This document shows, piece by piece, positions 16,817 through 27,371 of a stretch of DNA of 64,000 nucleotides. The stretch is from Salinispora arenicola. Its GTDB lineage: Bacteria; Actinomycetota; Actinomycetes; Mycobacteriales; Micromonosporaceae. The stretch lies in contig NZ_VFOL01000001.1 in assembly GCF_006716065.1 (NCBI RefSeq), positions 4,030,001 to 4,094,000 of the forward strand, read 5' to 3'. The notes beneath the pieces were generated by a model. That model worked only from the letters and a program-made list of their open reading frames with translations. It was not told where the DNA came from and made no database searches. The first letter of the stretch is position 1. Each line of letters begins with the position of its first letter. The translations under genes and the position numbers were made by a program.

Positions 16817-18472
16817 TCAGCTGAGATGGCGGGCGGCAGCCCGGCCGGCGACCCGGCCGGAGAACAGGCAACCGCCGAGGAATGAGCCCTCCAACGCGTT
16901 GTAGCCCATCATGCCACCGCCGCCGAACCCGGCGACCTCGCCGGCGGCGTACAGGCCGGGAAAGGCGTCGCCGTCGCGGGTTCGGCAGCGACCGTCCAGG
17001 TCGGTCTCCAGCCCACCGAGGGTCTTGCGGGACAGGATGTTGAGGCGTACGGCGATCAGCGGTCCGGCCTTCGGGTCGAGGAGGCGGTGTGGCGTGGCGA
17101 CCCGGACGAGCCGGTCACCACGGTAGGTACGCGCGGAACGGATCGCCATGACCTGTGCGTCCTTGCCGAACGGGTTGGTGATCTGCCGGTCCCGCTCGGT
17201 GACGAGCGTACGTACCCGCTCCACGTCGATCGCCGGCACGTCCGGGTCGGCGATGCCGTTCATGCCGGCGACGAGGTCGTCGAGTGTGTCGGCGACGACG
17301 AAGTCCTCGCCGTGCCGTTTGAACGCCTCGACCGGGCCGGGAGCGCCGGCCCGCACCCGGGAGAGCACCAGCTTGAGGTCCTTGCCGGTCAGGTCCGGGT
17401 TCTGCTCGGAGCCGGACAGCGCGAACTCCTTCTCGATGATCTTCTGAGTGAGCAGGAACCACGAGTAGTCGTAGCCACCCTGGCGCAGGTGGCGCAGAGT
17501 GCCGAGGGTGTCGAAGCCGGGAAAGTACGGGGCCGGTAGCCGGTTGCCGGCGGCATCCAGCCACAGCGAGGACGGGCCGGGCAGGATGCGGATGCCGTGG
17601 TTGTCCCAGATCGGATCCCAGTTCCGTAGGCCCTCGACGTAGTGCCACATGCGGTCCGGGTTGATGACGTTGGCGCCGGCGTCGCGGGCGATACCCAGCA
17701 TCCGGCCGTCCACGTGGGCCGGTACGCCGGAGACCATGCGCTTCGGCGGGCTGCCGAGCCGCGCCGGCCACGCCCGCCGGATCAGGTCGTGGTTACCGCC
17801 GATCCCGCCGCTGGTGACAATGACGGCCTGGGCCCTGGCCTGGAACTCGCCGACCACGGTGCGGCTGCTCGGCCGGCCCCGCCCGACCACGGTCGGCTCC
17901 AGCCGGCTGCCGTGCACCCCGACCACCACACCGGCTTCCACGAGCAGACCGTCGACCTGGTGGCGGAACGCGAAGCGGATCCGCCCAGTGTCGGCGTGCG
18001 CCCGTACCCGTCGCTCGAACGGTGCCACCACGCCGGGACCGGTGCCCCAGGTGATGTGGAAACGCGGAACCGAGTTGCCGTGCCCGCCGGCGCGGCCGTC
18101 CCCGCGTTCGGCCCACCCGACCACCGGGAAGAACCGATGCCCGTACTGCCGCAGCCAGGACCGTTTCTCTCCGGCGGCGAACTCCAGGTACGCCTCGGCC
18201 CACGCACGCGGCCAGCGGTCCTCGTCCCGGTCGAACTGGGCGCTGCCGAACCAGTCCTGCCGGGCCAGTTCGATGGAGTCCCGGACACCCATCCGCCGCT
18301 GCTCGGGGCTGTCGACCAGGAACAGCCCGCCCAGGCTCCAGAATGCCTGCCCGCCCAGGTTCTGCTCACCCTCCTGGTCAACGAGCAGCACGGTACGTCC
18401 CAGGTCCGCCGCCTCGGCGGCAGCGACCAGCCCGGCCAGACCGGCCCCGACCACGATGACGTCAGCTTCCAC
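16817..18472 (-). CDS. FAD-binding dehydrogenase, KstD/fumarate-reductase-like
   Basis: 551 aa from the GTG at 18472, which follows AGGAGG; the longer frame to 18619 lacks a good start. Residues 3-30 carry the dinucleotide fold DVIVVGAGLAGLVAAAEAA ending in the acidic strand LLVDQE. GGQAFWSLGGLFLV follows. Near the C-terminus are the FAD-contacting GLYAAGEVAGFGGGG and YNALEGSFLGGCLFSGRVAG, typical of the flavoprotein group containing 3-ketosteroid-delta1-dehydrogenases and fumarate reductases. Similar proteins are common and uncharacterised in actinobacteria. The oxidised substrate is unknown. It is divergent from a PucR-type regulator that may control it. Confidence 0.85.
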   Translation of the reverse strand: MEADVIVVGAGLAGLVAAAEAADLGRTVLLVDQEGEQNLGGQAFWSLGGLFLVDSPEQRRMGVRDSIELARQDWFGSAQFDRDEDRWPRAWAEAYLEFAAGEKRSWLRQYGHRFFPVVGWAERGDGRAGGHGNSVPRFHITWGTGPGVVAPFERRVRAHADTGRIRFAFRHQVDGLLVEAGVVVGVHGSRLEPTVVGRGRPSSRTVVGEFQARAQAVIVTSGGIGGNHDLIRRAWPARLGSPPKRMVSGVPAHVDGRMLGIARDAGANVINPDRMWHYVEGLRNWDPIWDNHGIRILPGPSSLWLDAAGNRLPAPYFPGFDTLGTLRHLRQGGYDYSWFLLTQKIIEKEFALSGSEQNPDLTGKDLKLVLSRVRAGAPGPVEAFKRHGEDFVVADTLDDLVAGMNGIADPDVPAIDVERVRTLVTERDRQITNPFGKDAQVMAIRSARTYRGDRLVRVATPHRLLDPKAGPLIAVRLNILSRKTLGGLETDLDGRCRTRDGDAFPGLYAAGEVAGFGGGGMMGYNALEGSFLGGCLFSGRVAGRAAARHLS

Positions 18473-18674
18473 GGGTGCCTCCTGTCGGTGTCGGCGGGCG
18501 GTGACCCGCTCTCCGGGCCGATCGCGGGAGCGGGGCGGCGCCGGGTGGTTGCCCCACCGTGCCGCAGCCGACCGGTCGGCGCCACCGGTTCCGCGCCGGG
18601 TGAGCACGAGTATTGTCAACCCGCGCGGTTCGTAGCGGGTCGGGCCGGCTGGCAGCGCAGGGGGCGGTGACCGG

Positions 18675-19880
18675 GTGGGCCTCGCGGAACGACTGGTCGT
18701 GCACCGAACGCTTACCGAATGTAGCCCGACGCTCGTGGATCAGGTTGTCGGCGCGGTCGTGGACCAGGTCCCGACCTACCGCAAACTGAGCGACACGCAA
18801 CTGCGGGAGGTCACCGCCATCGCCCAGTGGGCAGTCACCCGGCTGTCCGAGATGTGGGTCGACGGCACCCGGCTGACCGCCCGCGACATCAGCCGTTTCC
18901 GGGGCATCGGCGCCACCCGCGCCACGGACGGTCGGCCGCTGCTGGCGGTACTCCGGGCCTACCGGGTCGCGGCGGCCACCATCACCGACGCCATCGCCGA
19001 GCACGCCCCGCCCGGCCTGACCGTCGCCGACCTCGCCGCGCTGGTCCGGGCCCTCGTCGACGCGCTCGACGACCTGTCCGAGGCGCTGGCCAGTGGCTAC
19101 CAACACAAGGCCGCCGAACTGGTCACCGACCGGAACCGCCTGATCGACGAACTCCTGCAGGACCTGCTGGCCGGACGGCAGACCTCGCCCGGCGCGCTGG
19201 CCGACCGCACCGAACAGCTCAACGTCCGTGTTCCCGCCACGTTCGGCCTGCTCCTCGCCGTCGGTGGCCCGGCGGGCCCGGACCCCCATCCGTCTCTCGC
19301 CGCCGCGCTCACCGAGTCGTCGGCCGTCGACGCGGACCACCGACCGGCCGACCTGGCCACCGGTGCGTTGCTGACCACGGTACGAGCCGGCGCCCGCGTC
19401 CTGCTGCTCCCCGCCGGCCACGACCGAGCCGCGATCGAGGCGGCCGTGACCGCGGGTGGTTGGCGTGCCTGCTCGATCGACGGTACCGCCCCGGCGACCC
19501 TGCCCCAGGACTACCGGGTCGCCGCCGCCGCGCTCGAGCACGCACCCGCGGAGGCGTTCACCCGCCGCCTCGTCCTCGACCGCGGCGACGCGCTCACCGT
19601 CGCGGTGCTGCACGGTGCACCTCCCGTCGACCGCGCCGCACTGCACGCCGCGGTCTTCGGCCCGGTGCTCACCCCCGCGCACGCGCACCTGCTCGAAGGG
19701 CTCCGCGCGTACCTCACCCACGGGTCGGCGATCGAGGCCGCGACCGCGGTCGGGCTGCACCCCCAGACCATGCGTCACCGCCTTCGCCGCCTCACCGAGC
19801 TCACCGGCCGCAGCCCGACCCACTCCTGGGACCGGCTCGTACTCGCGGTGGCCCACGCCTCGCTACCGACCCGACGGTGA
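18675..19880 (+). CDS. PucR-type transcriptional regulator
   Basis: 401 aa from GTG. The N-terminal half is helical with no named domain. The C-terminal 60 residues are the PucR helix-turn-helix: LLEGLRAYLTHGSAIEAATA followed by GLHPQTMRHRLRRLTELTG. A central GGDEF-like/CdaR-type region (about 170-310) is typical. It is divergent from the FAD dehydrogenase gene with about 200 bases between starts, so control of that enzyme is the simplest hypothesis. The effector is unknown. Confidence 0.85.
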   Translation: MGLAERLVVHRTLTECSPTLVDQVVGAVVDQVPTYRKLSDTQLREVTAIAQWAVTRLSEMWVDGTRLTARDISRFRGIGATRATDGRPLLAVLRAYRVAAATITDAIAEHAPPGLTVADLAALVRALVDALDDLSEALASGYQHKAAELVTDRNRLIDELLQDLLAGRQTSPGALADRTEQLNVRVPATFGLLLAVGGPAGPDPHPSLAAALTESSAVDADHRPADLATGALLTTVRAGARVLLLPAGHDRAAIEAAVTAGGWRACSIDGTAPATLPQDYRVAAAALEHAPAEAFTRRLVLDRGDALTVAVLHGAPPVDRAALHAAVFGPVLTPAHAHLLEGLRAYLTHGSAIEAATAVGLHPQTMRHRLRRLTELTGRSPTHSWDRLVLAVAHASLPTRR

Positions 19881-20018
19881 GCGCACGCGGTGCCGTCCCG
19901 CGGCTGCCTACCCGTGATGTGCCCCCATCCGACCATCAGGGGACGTACAGGCAGCTGACAGGTAACAGTGGTGCACTGGAGGTCGGCAGCGCAGGAGAGC
20001 CTAGGAGAGGGGATCGGC

Positions 20019-20363
20019 ATGGGCTGGTTCAGTCGGCGGCGGTCGCGTACCTGGGAGTCCGACGGGGTGCCGACGAAGCTCGACCGGGAGGGCACCCGCG
20101 AGGACCTGGCGGCGCTGGAGCAGTTCGTGGCCACCCACACCGGCGTCGAGTTCTACCTGGAGCCGGAGACGACGGCAACGGACACGACTGTGGTGGCGAT
20201 CGCCCACGACGGGGAGTGGATCCGCCGTCGTACCGGGTCGCCGCGGGTCGCTGCGGCACTCGCCCGCCGGCTCACCGTGCCGCTGTACGAGGCGGCCAAG
20301 CTGGGCTACCCGGAGCGGATGCGTGCCTGGAACCGGGCTCACCCGGAACGGCGCGTCCGGTAG
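20019..20363 (+). CDS. small hypothetical protein
   Basis: 114 aa from the ATG at 20019, preceded by GGAGAGGGG. The opening MGWFSRRRSRTW is basic; the rest is soluble, mixed alpha/beta with a basic helical C-terminus (YPERMRAWNRAHPERR). No motif is recognised. It sits between the PucR-type gene and the cobalamin riboswitch and is probably monocistronic. A real gene is supported by the ribosome site and composition. Confidence 0.6.
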   Translation: MGWFSRRRSRTWESDGVPTKLDREGTREDLAALEQFVATHTGVEFYLEPETTATDTTVVAIAHDGEWIRRRTGSPRVAAALARRLTVPLYEAAKLGYPERMRAWNRAHPERRVR

Positions 20364-20461
20364 GCGCCGTCCGGTCCGACGCGGGCAACGGCGGCCCGCG
20401 AGCCGCGTCCGGGCCGCCTGACCGGCGGGTCCTGCCTCGGCTGCGTTGACCGGGGCGCCGA

Positions 20462-20635
20462 CGGTGTGGCAGAGTTCGCGGCCGGACGGCAGTGAAGGAA
20501 GCCGGTGCGAATCCGGCGCGGTCCCGCCACTGTCACCGGGGAGTGATCCCCCTCGAGGAGCCACGAGCGCGCCTGCGCGGTTGGAAGGCCGGGGGTGAAC
20601 GTCGATCCGGGAGCCAGGATACTTCGGCCGTCGGC
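20462..20635 (+). promoter_or_regulatory. adenosylcobalamin riboswitch
   Basis: The conserved B12-box elements are present in order: GAAGCCGGTGCGAATCCGGC at about 20495-20515, GCGGTCCCGCCACTGTCACC at about 20517-20536, and the distal GGGAGCCAGGATAC at about 20609-20622. Variable helices lie between them. Binding of coenzyme B12 normally shuts off downstream expression. The position just before cobN predicts feedback control of the whole cob operon. The exact 5' edge is approximate. Confidence 0.93.
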
Positions 20636-20669
20636 GCACCCCAGGGCGTGGACACCCGAGGAGGACCCG

Positions 20670-20771
20670 ATGACGTGCAGCGTGCTACCCAACGACAGTT
20701 GTCCCATCCGTCCAGCATGCGTCGGCGCGTACGCGACAGATCCGCGACCCGCCCCCGCCGCGCACCGCTGA
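20670..20771 (+). CDS. 33-aa Cys/Pro-rich leader ORF after the riboswitch
   Basis: ATG at 20670 is preceded by GAGGAGG at ideal spacing and opens 33 codons ending in TGA at 20769. The peptide starts MTCSVLPNDSCPIRPACVG and holds three Cys and six Pro. It lies between the B12 riboswitch and cobN (start 20903). It could be a translated leader through which ribosome occupancy affects cobN, or a short protein. No homologue is known to me. The strong ribosome site is the main support. Confidence 0.45.
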   Translation: MTCSVLPNDSCPIRPACVGAYATDPRPAPAAHR

Positions 20772-20902
20772 CCGCTTCCCGACCGCGCCCACCCGGCCCG
20801 CACATCGGGTGACGGAACGGGCGCCGCGACGCCGACCTGTCCCTCACGCCTCGCCCCGACCGCCCACACCGTCGGCGCGGGCGTCACTCTCCGGAGCCTG
20901 CC

Positions 20903-23900
20903 GTGCGCATCCTGCTGCTCTCCACCGCCGACACCGATCTGCTCGCCGCGCGAGCCAGCGGGGCCGACTACCGCCTGGCCAACCCGACCAGGATGGCCGT
21001 CGACGCCGTCGCGGAGCTGCTCGAGGGCGTTGACCTGGCCGTCGTACGGCTGCTCGGCGGCCGGGCCGCATGGCCGGACGGACTGGCCGCGGTCCTCGCC
21101 TCGGGGGTGCCGACGGTGCTGCTGGGCGGGGAGAACGTTCCCGACGCGGAGCTGACCGCCGCCTCCACTGTGCCGTCCGGGGTGACCACCCAGGCCCTGT
21201 CCTACCTGGCCGAAGGCGGCCCGGAGAACCTGGCCCAGCTGGCCCGGTTCCTCTCCGACACGGTGCTACTCACCGGCGAGGGCTTCGCACCCCCCGCACC
21301 GACCCCGGCGTACGGGCTGTACGGCGAACGGCCAGCCGATCCGGACCGGCCGACCGTGGGGATCGTCTTCTACCGGGCACACGCGCTGGCCGGCAACACC
21401 GCGTTCGTGGACACGCTCGCCGACGCCGTGCAGGCCGCGGGCGGCAACGCGCTACCGATCTTCTGCGGCTCGCTGCGCGGACTCACCGCCGGCGCGGGTC
21501 CGCTGGGACTCTTCGCCCGTTGCGACGCGCTGCTGGTCACCGTGCTCGCCGCCGGCGGCACCGTGGCCGCCGACGCGGCCGGCGGCGGTGACGAGGACGC
21601 CTGGGACGTCGGCGCGCTCGCCGCCCTCGACATGCCGGTCATCCAGGCACTCTGCCTCACCAGCACGCGCGAGCAGTGGACCGGCAGTGATGCCGGGCTG
21701 TCCCCGTTGGACGCGGCGATGCAGGTGGCGATTCCCGAGTTCGACGGGCGGATCGTCACCGTGCCGTTCTCGTTCAAGCTGATCGACGCCGACGGACTGT
21801 CGGTGTACGCACCGGATCCGGAACGGGCCGCCCGGGTGGCCGGAATCGCCGTCCGGCAGGCCCAGCTGCGGCACGTGCCGAACGCCGACAAACGGGTGGC
21901 GCTGGTGCTCAGCTCGTACCCGACGAAACACTCCAGGGTCGGCAACGCCGTCGGTCTGGACACCCCGGCCAGCGCGGTGCGGCTGCTCGCCGCGCTCGCC
22001 GCCGCCGGGTACGACCTCGGCGAGACGCCGGTCCCGGACGACGGCGACGCCCTCATCCATGCGCTCATCGCCGCCGGTGGCCACGACGTCGAGTGGCTCA
22101 CCCCCGAGCAACTCGCCGCGGCCGGCGCGCGGGTGCCCCAGGAGACGTACCGGCGATGGTTTGACGAGACACCGGCGCAACTGCGCGCCGCCATGGTCAA
22201 CCACTGGGGGGAGCCACCCGGTGAGCTGTACACCGACGGCGGTGACATCGTGCTGGCCGGCCTGCGCTTCGGCAACGTGGTCCTGCTGATCCAGCCACCC
22301 CGCGGCTTCGGGGAGAACCCGATCGCCATCTATCACGACCCGGACCTGCCGCCGAGCCACCACTATCTGGCCGCCTACCGATGGCTGGCCGCGCCCGCCA
22401 CGGCGGGTGGCTTCGGCGCGGACGCCGTGGTGCACCTGGGCAAGCACGGCACCCTGGAGTGGCTGCCGGGCAAGGGCCTCGGGCTGGCCGCCGACTGCGC
22501 TCCGGACGCGGTGCTCGGTGATCTGCCGTTGGTGTACCCGTTCATCGTCAACGACCCGGGGGAGGGTACGCAGGCCAAACGCCGCGCGCACGCCGTCATC
22601 GTCGACCACCTGGTGCCGCCGATGGCCCGCGCCGAGACGTACGGGGACCTGGCAAAGCTGGAGCAGCTACTCGACGAGTACGCGACGGTGCAGGCACTCG
22701 ACCCGGCGAAGGTGCCCGTCGTGCGGGGACAGATCTGGGAACTGGTGCGGGCCGCGGAACTGCACCACGACCTGCACCAGGCTCAGATGCCGGCCGCCGA
22801 CGACTTCGACGACTTCGTCCTGCACCTCGACGGATACCTCTGCGAGGTCAAGGACGTGCAGATCCGCGACGGCCTGCACGTGCTGGCCGCCGCCCCCGTC
22901 GGCGAGGCGCGCGTCAACCTGGTGCTCGCCGTGCTGCGGGCCCCGCAGGTGTGGGGCGGTACCCGGGCCCTGCCCGGACTTCGGCAGGCACTCGCCGCGA
23001 GCTACGGCCTGGACGAGGCCGCGCTGCTCGCCGTACCCGGCGAACGGGTGACGGTGCCGGCCGCGCTGAGCGAGGCGGTCGACGGGCCGGCCGCCACCGC
23101 CGCCGACGCCGTCGACCTGATCGACGGCCTGGCCCGACGCCTCGCCGTCGGAATGGAGACACTCGGCTGGCCCGCCGGCCAGGCGGAGGCCATCGTCGGG
23201 GAGATCACCGGTCGGGCGATCCCGGACGCCGCCGCGGTACTGCGCTTCGCCGCCACCGAGCTGGTACCGCGGCTGGACCGCACCACCGACGAACTGGCGC
23301 ACACCCTCGCCGCGCTGGACGGGCGGTTCGTGCCCCCCGGCCCGTCCGGATCACCCACCCGGGGCCTGGTCAACGTGCTGCCGACCGGCCGTAACTTCTA
23401 TTCCGTCGACCCGAAGGCGATCCCGAGCCGCAACGCCTGGGACGTCGGCGTGGCCCTGGCCGATTCGTTGCTGGCCCGGCACCTCGCCGACACCGGGGCG
23501 TACCCGCGCTCGGTCGGGCTCACCGTGTGGGGCACCAGCGCGATGCGGACGCAGGGCGACGACATCGCCGAGGTGCTTGCGCTGCTGGGCTGCCGACCGA
23601 CGTGGGACGACCGGTCCCGGCGGGTGACCGGTGTCGAGGTGGTGCCGCTGGCCGAGCTGGGCCGTCCTCGTATCGACGTGACAGTCCGCATATCCGGCTT
23701 CTTCCGGGACGCCTTCCCACATGTGGTGGCGCTCGTCGACGACGCGGTGCGGCAGGTGGCCGCGCTGGACGAGCCGGCCTCGGACAACTATCTGCGGGCA
23801 CACGTGGCCGAGGACCTCGCCGGGCACGGCGACGAGCGCCGAGCCACCGCCCGGATCTTCGGCTCGAAGCCGGGCGCGTACGGAGCCGGGCTCCTGCCGC

Positions 23901-24571
23901 TGATCGACGCCCGGAACTGGCGCAGTGACGCCGACCTCGCCGAGGTGTATGCGGTGTGGGGCGGCTACGCGTACGGGCGGGGGCTGGACGGTCGGGAGGC
24001 CCGCACCGACATGGAACGCTCCTTCGCGCGGATCGCCGTGGCCGTGAAGAACCAGGACACCCGGGAGCACGACATCGTCGACTCCGACGACTACTTCCAG
24101 TACCACGGCGGGATGGTGGCGATGGTCCGGCACCTCACGGGTGCCGCGCCGGCCGCGTACGTCGGCGACTCGGCGATGCCGCACGACGTGCGGACCCGTA
24201 CCCTCAGCGAGGAGACCCGGCGGGTGTTCCGGGCCCGGGTGGTCAATCCGAAGTGGGTCGCGGCGATGCGCCGACACGGCTACAAGGGCGCGTTCGAGCT
24301 GGCGGCCACGGTCGACTACCTGTTCGGCTACGACGCCACCGCTGGTGTGGTCGACGACTGGATGTACGAGCGGCTCGCCGAGGCGTACCTGTTCGACGAC
24401 GAGACCCGGGAGTTCCTGGAACGGTCCAACCCGTGGGCGCTGCGCGGCATGACCGAGCGGCTGCTCGAGGCCGCCGACCGGGGGCTGTGGGCACAACCGG
24501 ATCCGACCACCCTGGGCCGGCTCCGGGAGACGTATCTGGCCAGCGAGGGCGATCTGGAGGACCGCGGGTGA
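20903..24571 (+). CDS. cobN: cobaltochelatase large subunit CobN
   Basis: 1222 aa from GTG, a normal length for CobN. It inserts cobalt into hydrogenobyrinic acid a,c-diamide in the oxygen-dependent route, working with an AAA/VWA partner. Diagnostic stretches include [54 protein letters not shown], and [22 protein letters not shown] near the C-terminus. It is the first large gene after the B12 riboswitch and overlaps the next gene by four bases. A CbiX chelatase is also encoded at the end of the operon, so two cobalt-insertion enzymes coexist. Confidence 0.96.
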   Translation: MRILLLSTADTDLLAARASGADYRLANPTRMAVDAVAELLEGVDLAVVRLLGGRAAWPDGLAAVLASGVPTVLLGGENVPDAELTAASTVPSGVTTQALSYLAEGGPENLAQLARFLSDTVLLTGEGFAPPAPTPAYGLYGERPADPDRPTVGIVFYRAHALAGNTAFVDTLADAVQAAGGNALPIFCGSLRGLTAGAGPLGLFARCDALLVTVLAAGGTVAADAAGGGDEDAWDVGALAALDMPVIQALCLTSTREQWTGSDAGLSPLDAAMQVAIPEFDGRIVTVPFSFKLIDADGLSVYAPDPERAARVAGIAVRQAQLRHVPNADKRVALVLSSYPTKHSRVGNAVGLDTPASAVRLLAALAAAGYDLGETPVPDDGDALIHALIAAGGHDVEWLTPEQLAAAGARVPQETYRRWFDETPAQLRAAMVNHWGEPPGELYTDGGDIVLAGLRFGNVVLLIQPPRGFGENPIAIYHDPDLPPSHHYLAAYRWLAAPATAGGFGADAVVHLGKHGTLEWLPGKGLGLAADCAPDAVLGDLPLVYPFIVNDPGEGTQAKRRAHAVIVDHLVPPMARAETYGDLAKLEQLLDEYATVQALDPAKVPVVRGQIWELVRAAELHHDLHQAQMPAADDFDDFVLHLDGYLCEVKDVQIRDGLHVLAAAPVGEARVNLVLAVLRAPQVWGGTRALPGLRQALAASYGLDEAALLAVPGERVTVPAALSEAVDGPAATAADAVDLIDGLARRLAVGMETLGWPAGQAEAIVGEITGRAIPDAAAVLRFAATELVPRLDRTTDELAHTLAALDGRFVPPGPSGSPTRGLVNVLPTGRNFYSVDPKAIPSRNAWDVGVALADSLLARHLADTGAYPRSVGLTVWGTSAMRTQGDDIAEVLALLGCRPTWDDRSRRVTGVEVVPLAELGRPRIDVTVRISGFFRDAFPHVVALVDDAVRQVAALDEPASDNYLRAHVAEDLAGHGDERRATARIFGSKPGAYGAGLLPLIDARNWRSDADLAEVYAVWGGYAYGRGLDGREARTDMERSFARIAVAVKNQDTREHDIVDSDDYFQYHGGMVAMVRHLTGAAPAAYVGDSAMPHDVRTRTLSEETRRVFRARVVNPKWVAAMRRHGYKGAFELAATVDYLFGYDATAGVVDDWMYERLAEAYLFDDETREFLERSNPWALRGMTERLLEAADRGLWAQPDPTTLGRLRETYLASEGDLEDRG

Positions 24572-26760
24572 GCACGACGAGTGAGCCGGGCCTGCGGGTG
24601 CCACGGCCGACGCGACCGGAGGCTGTCGGGGCCGGCTATCCCTTCTCGGCCGTGCTCGGCATGGCCGATATGCGCCTCGCACTGTTGCTGAACGCCGTCA
24701 ACCCGGCGATCGGCGGGGTGCTCGTGCGGGGCGAGAAGGGCACCGCCAAGTCGACCGCGGTGCGCGCGCTGGCCGCGCTGCTACCGCCGGTGGATCGGGT
24801 GGCCGGCTGCCGTTTTGCCTGCGATCCGGACGCGCCCGACCCCCGGTGCCCGGATGGTCCGCACCCGGCGGTGCCGGCCGCCGAACGCCGCCCGGCCGCC
24901 CTGGTCGAGCTGCCGGTCGGAGCCGCCGAGGACCGGGTGGTCGGCTCGCTCGACCTGGAGCGGGCTCTCGCCGACGGGGTACGCGCCTACGAACCTGGCC
25001 TGCTCGCCGCCGCCCACCGGGGGGTGCTCTATGTCGACGAGGTGAACCTGCTCCACGACCATCTGGTCGACCTGCTGTTGGACGCCGCCGCGATGGGGCG
25101 CTGCCACGTCGAGCGGGAGGGGGTGTCGGTCAGCCACGCTGCCCGGTTCCTTCTGGTTGGCACGATGAACCCGGAAGAGGGGGAGCTGCGTCCGCAACTA
25201 CTCGACCGGTTCGGGCTGACCGTCGAGGTGGTCGCCAGCCGCGACCCGGCCGTACGGGTGGAGGTGGTGCGTCGCCGGCTCGACGCCGACGCGGACCCGG
25301 CGGGTTTCGCGGCGCGTTGGGCCGGGGAGGACGCGGCTGTCGCCCGTCAGGTGGCCGATGCCCGCGCTCGGTTGGACCAAGTGGTGCTGACCGACGCGGC
25401 GTTGCGGCAGATCGCCGAGGTGTGTGCGGCGTTCGACGTGGACGGGATGCGGGCCGACATCGTCACCGCCCGAGCCGCCGTGGCGCACGCCGCCTGGCAG
25501 GGCCGGGATCGGGTGACCGCGGACGATGTGCGGGTGGCGGCCCGACTCGCCCTGCCGCACCGGCGCCGCCGGGACCCCTTCGACACGCCCGGGCTGGACG
25601 AACAGCGCCTCGACGAGGCACTGGACCGGGCCCAGGACGAGCACCTCGGCTGCCCCGACGATGACACCGGAGCCGACGACGGTTCGGACGGCGGCACCGG
25701 ACCCGATGATGGTCCCGACGGCGGCACCGGACCCGACGGCGGCACCGGACCCGACGGCGGCATCGGACCCGACGGCGGCCCAGACGGTGGTGCTCCGGCC
25801 GACGCCCCCCGGTCCGATGGCGACACCGGGTTCGTGGATCCCACGGGCCGTGCACCCGATCAGTCCACGGCCCAGCCCCCCGAGCCCGGCTCGCCCGGCC
25901 CCGACGACTCGCCCCGGGATCCGCGGCCGGTGGCCGCACCACAGCACGGGCTGCGGGCGCGGCTGTTCACCGCGCCCGGCATCGGCGAGGGAGTGCCGGG
26001 CCGGCGGTCGCGGGCGCGGACCGGGCGGGGGCGCACCACCGGCGCACGGGTACCGGCCAACCGGCCCGGTGCGCTGCACCTGCCGGCGACGGTCCGGGCA
26101 GCCGCCCCGCACCAGGTTGCCCGGGGACGGGCCAAAGGACCACTGCGGCTTCGTCCGATCGACGTGCGGGAAGCCGTTCGTGAAGGGCGCGAGGGCAACC
26201 TGGTGCTGTTCGTGGTGGACGCCAGCGGTTCGATGGGTGCCCGGCACCGGATGAGCGCCGTCAAGGGTGCCGTGCTCGCCCTGCTCACCGACGCGTACCA
26301 GCGCCGCGACAAGGTGGCGGTGGTCGCCTTCCGCGGTGCCGGCGCGCAGGTCCTGCTGCCCGCTACCGCCTCGGTTCTCGCCGCGTCCACTCGGCTGGCC
26401 GAGCTGCCCACCGGCGGGCGTACCCCCCTCGCGGAGGGCCTGCTGGCCGCCGCCGAGTTGCTGCGCGTGGAACGCCTGCGGGATCCGCGCCGTCGCCCGT
26501 TGACCCTGGTCGTGACCGACGGCCGGGCCACCGCCGGCGCGGACCCGCTGCCCCGGGCGGCGCGGGCGGCGGCGGTGCTGCGCGCGACCGGTGCCCCCTG
26601 CGTCGTCGTGGACTGTGAGTCCGGCCCCGTCCGGCTCGACCTGGCCCGCCGCCTGGCCAACCAGCTGGCCGCCGCCCACCACCCCCTGCCCACCGTGACC
26701 ACCACCCCGTTGGCGGCGTTGGCCACCGCCGGGTTCGGGGCACAGAGGAGTGTCGTCTGA
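24568..26760 (+). CDS. ChlI/ChlD-type chelatase subunit (CobN partner)
   Basis: 730 aa from a GTG overlapping the cobN stop. Residues 1-340 are an AAA+ ATPase: Walker [10 protein letters not shown] near residue 51, Walker [11 protein letters not shown] low-complexity Asp/Gly/Pro/Thr linker (about 360-450) follows. The C-terminal 200 residues are a VWA domain with the MIDAS motif DASGSMG. The fused I-D layout is that of magnesium-chelatase-like proteins that replace CobS/CobT in actinobacteria. Context strongly suggests it powers CobN. Bacteriochlorophyll genes are absent. Confidence 0.9.
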   Translation: MSTTSEPGLRVPRPTRPEAVGAGYPFSAVLGMADMRLALLLNAVNPAIGGVLVRGEKGTAKSTAVRALAALLPPVDRVAGCRFACDPDAPDPRCPDGPHPAVPAAERRPAALVELPVGAAEDRVVGSLDLERALADGVRAYEPGLLAAAHRGVLYVDEVNLLHDHLVDLLLDAAAMGRCHVEREGVSVSHAARFLLVGTMNPEEGELRPQLLDRFGLTVEVVASRDPAVRVEVVRRRLDADADPAGFAARWAGEDAAVARQVADARARLDQVVLTDAALRQIAEVCAAFDVDGMRADIVTARAAVAHAAWQGRDRVTADDVRVAARLALPHRRRRDPFDTPGLDEQRLDEALDRAQDEHLGCPDDDTGADDGSDGGTGPDDGPDGGTGPDGGTGPDGGIGPDGGPDGGAPADAPRSDGDTGFVDPTGRAPDQSTAQPPEPGSPGPDDSPRDPRPVAAPQHGLRARLFTAPGIGEGVPGRRSRARTGRGRTTGARVPANRPGALHLPATVRAAAPHQVARGRAKGPLRLRPIDVREAVREGREGNLVLFVVDASGSMGARHRMSAVKGAVLALLTDAYQRRDKVAVVAFRGAGAQVLLPATASVLAASTRLAELPTGGRTPLAEGLLAAAELLRVERLRDPRRRPLTLVVTDGRATAGADPLPRAARAAAVLRATGAPCVVVDCESGPVRLDLARRLANQLAAAHHPLPTVTTTPLAALATAGFGAQRSVV
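25690..25790 (+). repeat. 18-bp coding repeats in the chelatase linker
   Basis: Several tandem or near-tandem copies of GGCACCGGACCCGACGGC encode G-T-G-P-D-G units inside the linker between the AAA+ and VWA domains. Frame is preserved. Copy number could vary between strains. Confidence 0.75.
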
Positions 26761-27371
26761 TGCCGCAGGGAAAGCCAACGAACGTGCCGGCTGACGGGCT
26801 GACCACCCGGCAGCGACGCAACCGCCCACTGCTGATCGTCCACACCGGATCGATGAAGGGTAAGTCCACCGCGGCGTTCGGTCTCGCGCTGCGGTCGTGG
26901 ACCGCGGGACTGCCGATCGGGGTGTTCCAGTTCGTCAAGAGCGCCAAGTGGCGGGTGGGGGAGGAGAACGCGTTCCGCGCCCTCGGCGAGGCGCACGAGC
27001 GGACCGGTCAGGGGGCGCCGGTGAGCTGGCACAAGATGGGTGAGGGCTGGTCGTGGATCCAGCGCGGCGGTGCGGCCGACCACGCCGCCGACGCCCGCGA
27101 GGGGTGGCGGCAGATCCAGCGTGACCTGACCGCCCAACGGTACGGCCTGTACGTGCTCGACGAGTTCACCTACCCGATGAAGTGGGGTTGGGTGGACGTC
27201 GACGAGGTGGTCGACACCCTCGCCAACCGATCCGGTTTCCAACACGTCGTGATCACCGGCCGGGACGCCGACCCTCGCCTGGTGGCCGCCGCCGACCTGG
27301 TCGTCGAGATGACCAAGGTAAAGCACCCGATGGACGCCGGCCAGAAGGGCCAGAAGGGCATCGAATGGTGA
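26760..27371 (+). CDS. cobO: corrinoid adenosyltransferase CobO
   Basis: 203 aa; the ATG shares one base with the preceding stop (TGATG). The P-loop-like HTGSMKGKSTAAFG near residue 35, the QFVKSAKWRVGEENAF stretch and LYVLDEFTYPMKWG are typical of CobO/BtuR. It transfers the adenosyl group from ATP to Co(I) of cob(I)yrinic acid a,c-diamide, forming the Co-C bond. The order cobN, chelatase, cobO, cobB follows the pathway. Confidence 0.96.
   Translation: MPQGKPTNVPADGLTTRQRRNRPLLIVHTGSMKGKSTAAFGLALRSWTAGLPIGVFQFVKSAKWRVGEENAFRALGEAHERTGQGAPVSWHKMGEGWSWIQRGGAADHAADAREGWRQIQRDLTAQRYGLYVLDEFTYPMKWGWVDVDEVVDTLANRSGFQHVVITGRDADPRLVAAADLVVEMTKVKHPMDAGQKGQKGIEW

Noticed and set aside
19968..20018. 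N-terminal extension of the small hypothetical protein at 20019
   Set aside because: GGAGAGGGG directly precedes the ATG at 20019, and the extra 17 residues overlap that ribosome site.
23351..24682. Long minus-strand open frames antisense to cobN and other cob genes
   Set aside because: Such frames are common in high-GC DNA; they lack ribosome sites and show the codon pattern of the opposite strand.
24568..26760. Magnesium chelatase for bacteriochlorophyll
   Set aside because: No other chlorophyll genes are present and the gene is coupled to cobN; a cobalt-chelatase role is far more likely.
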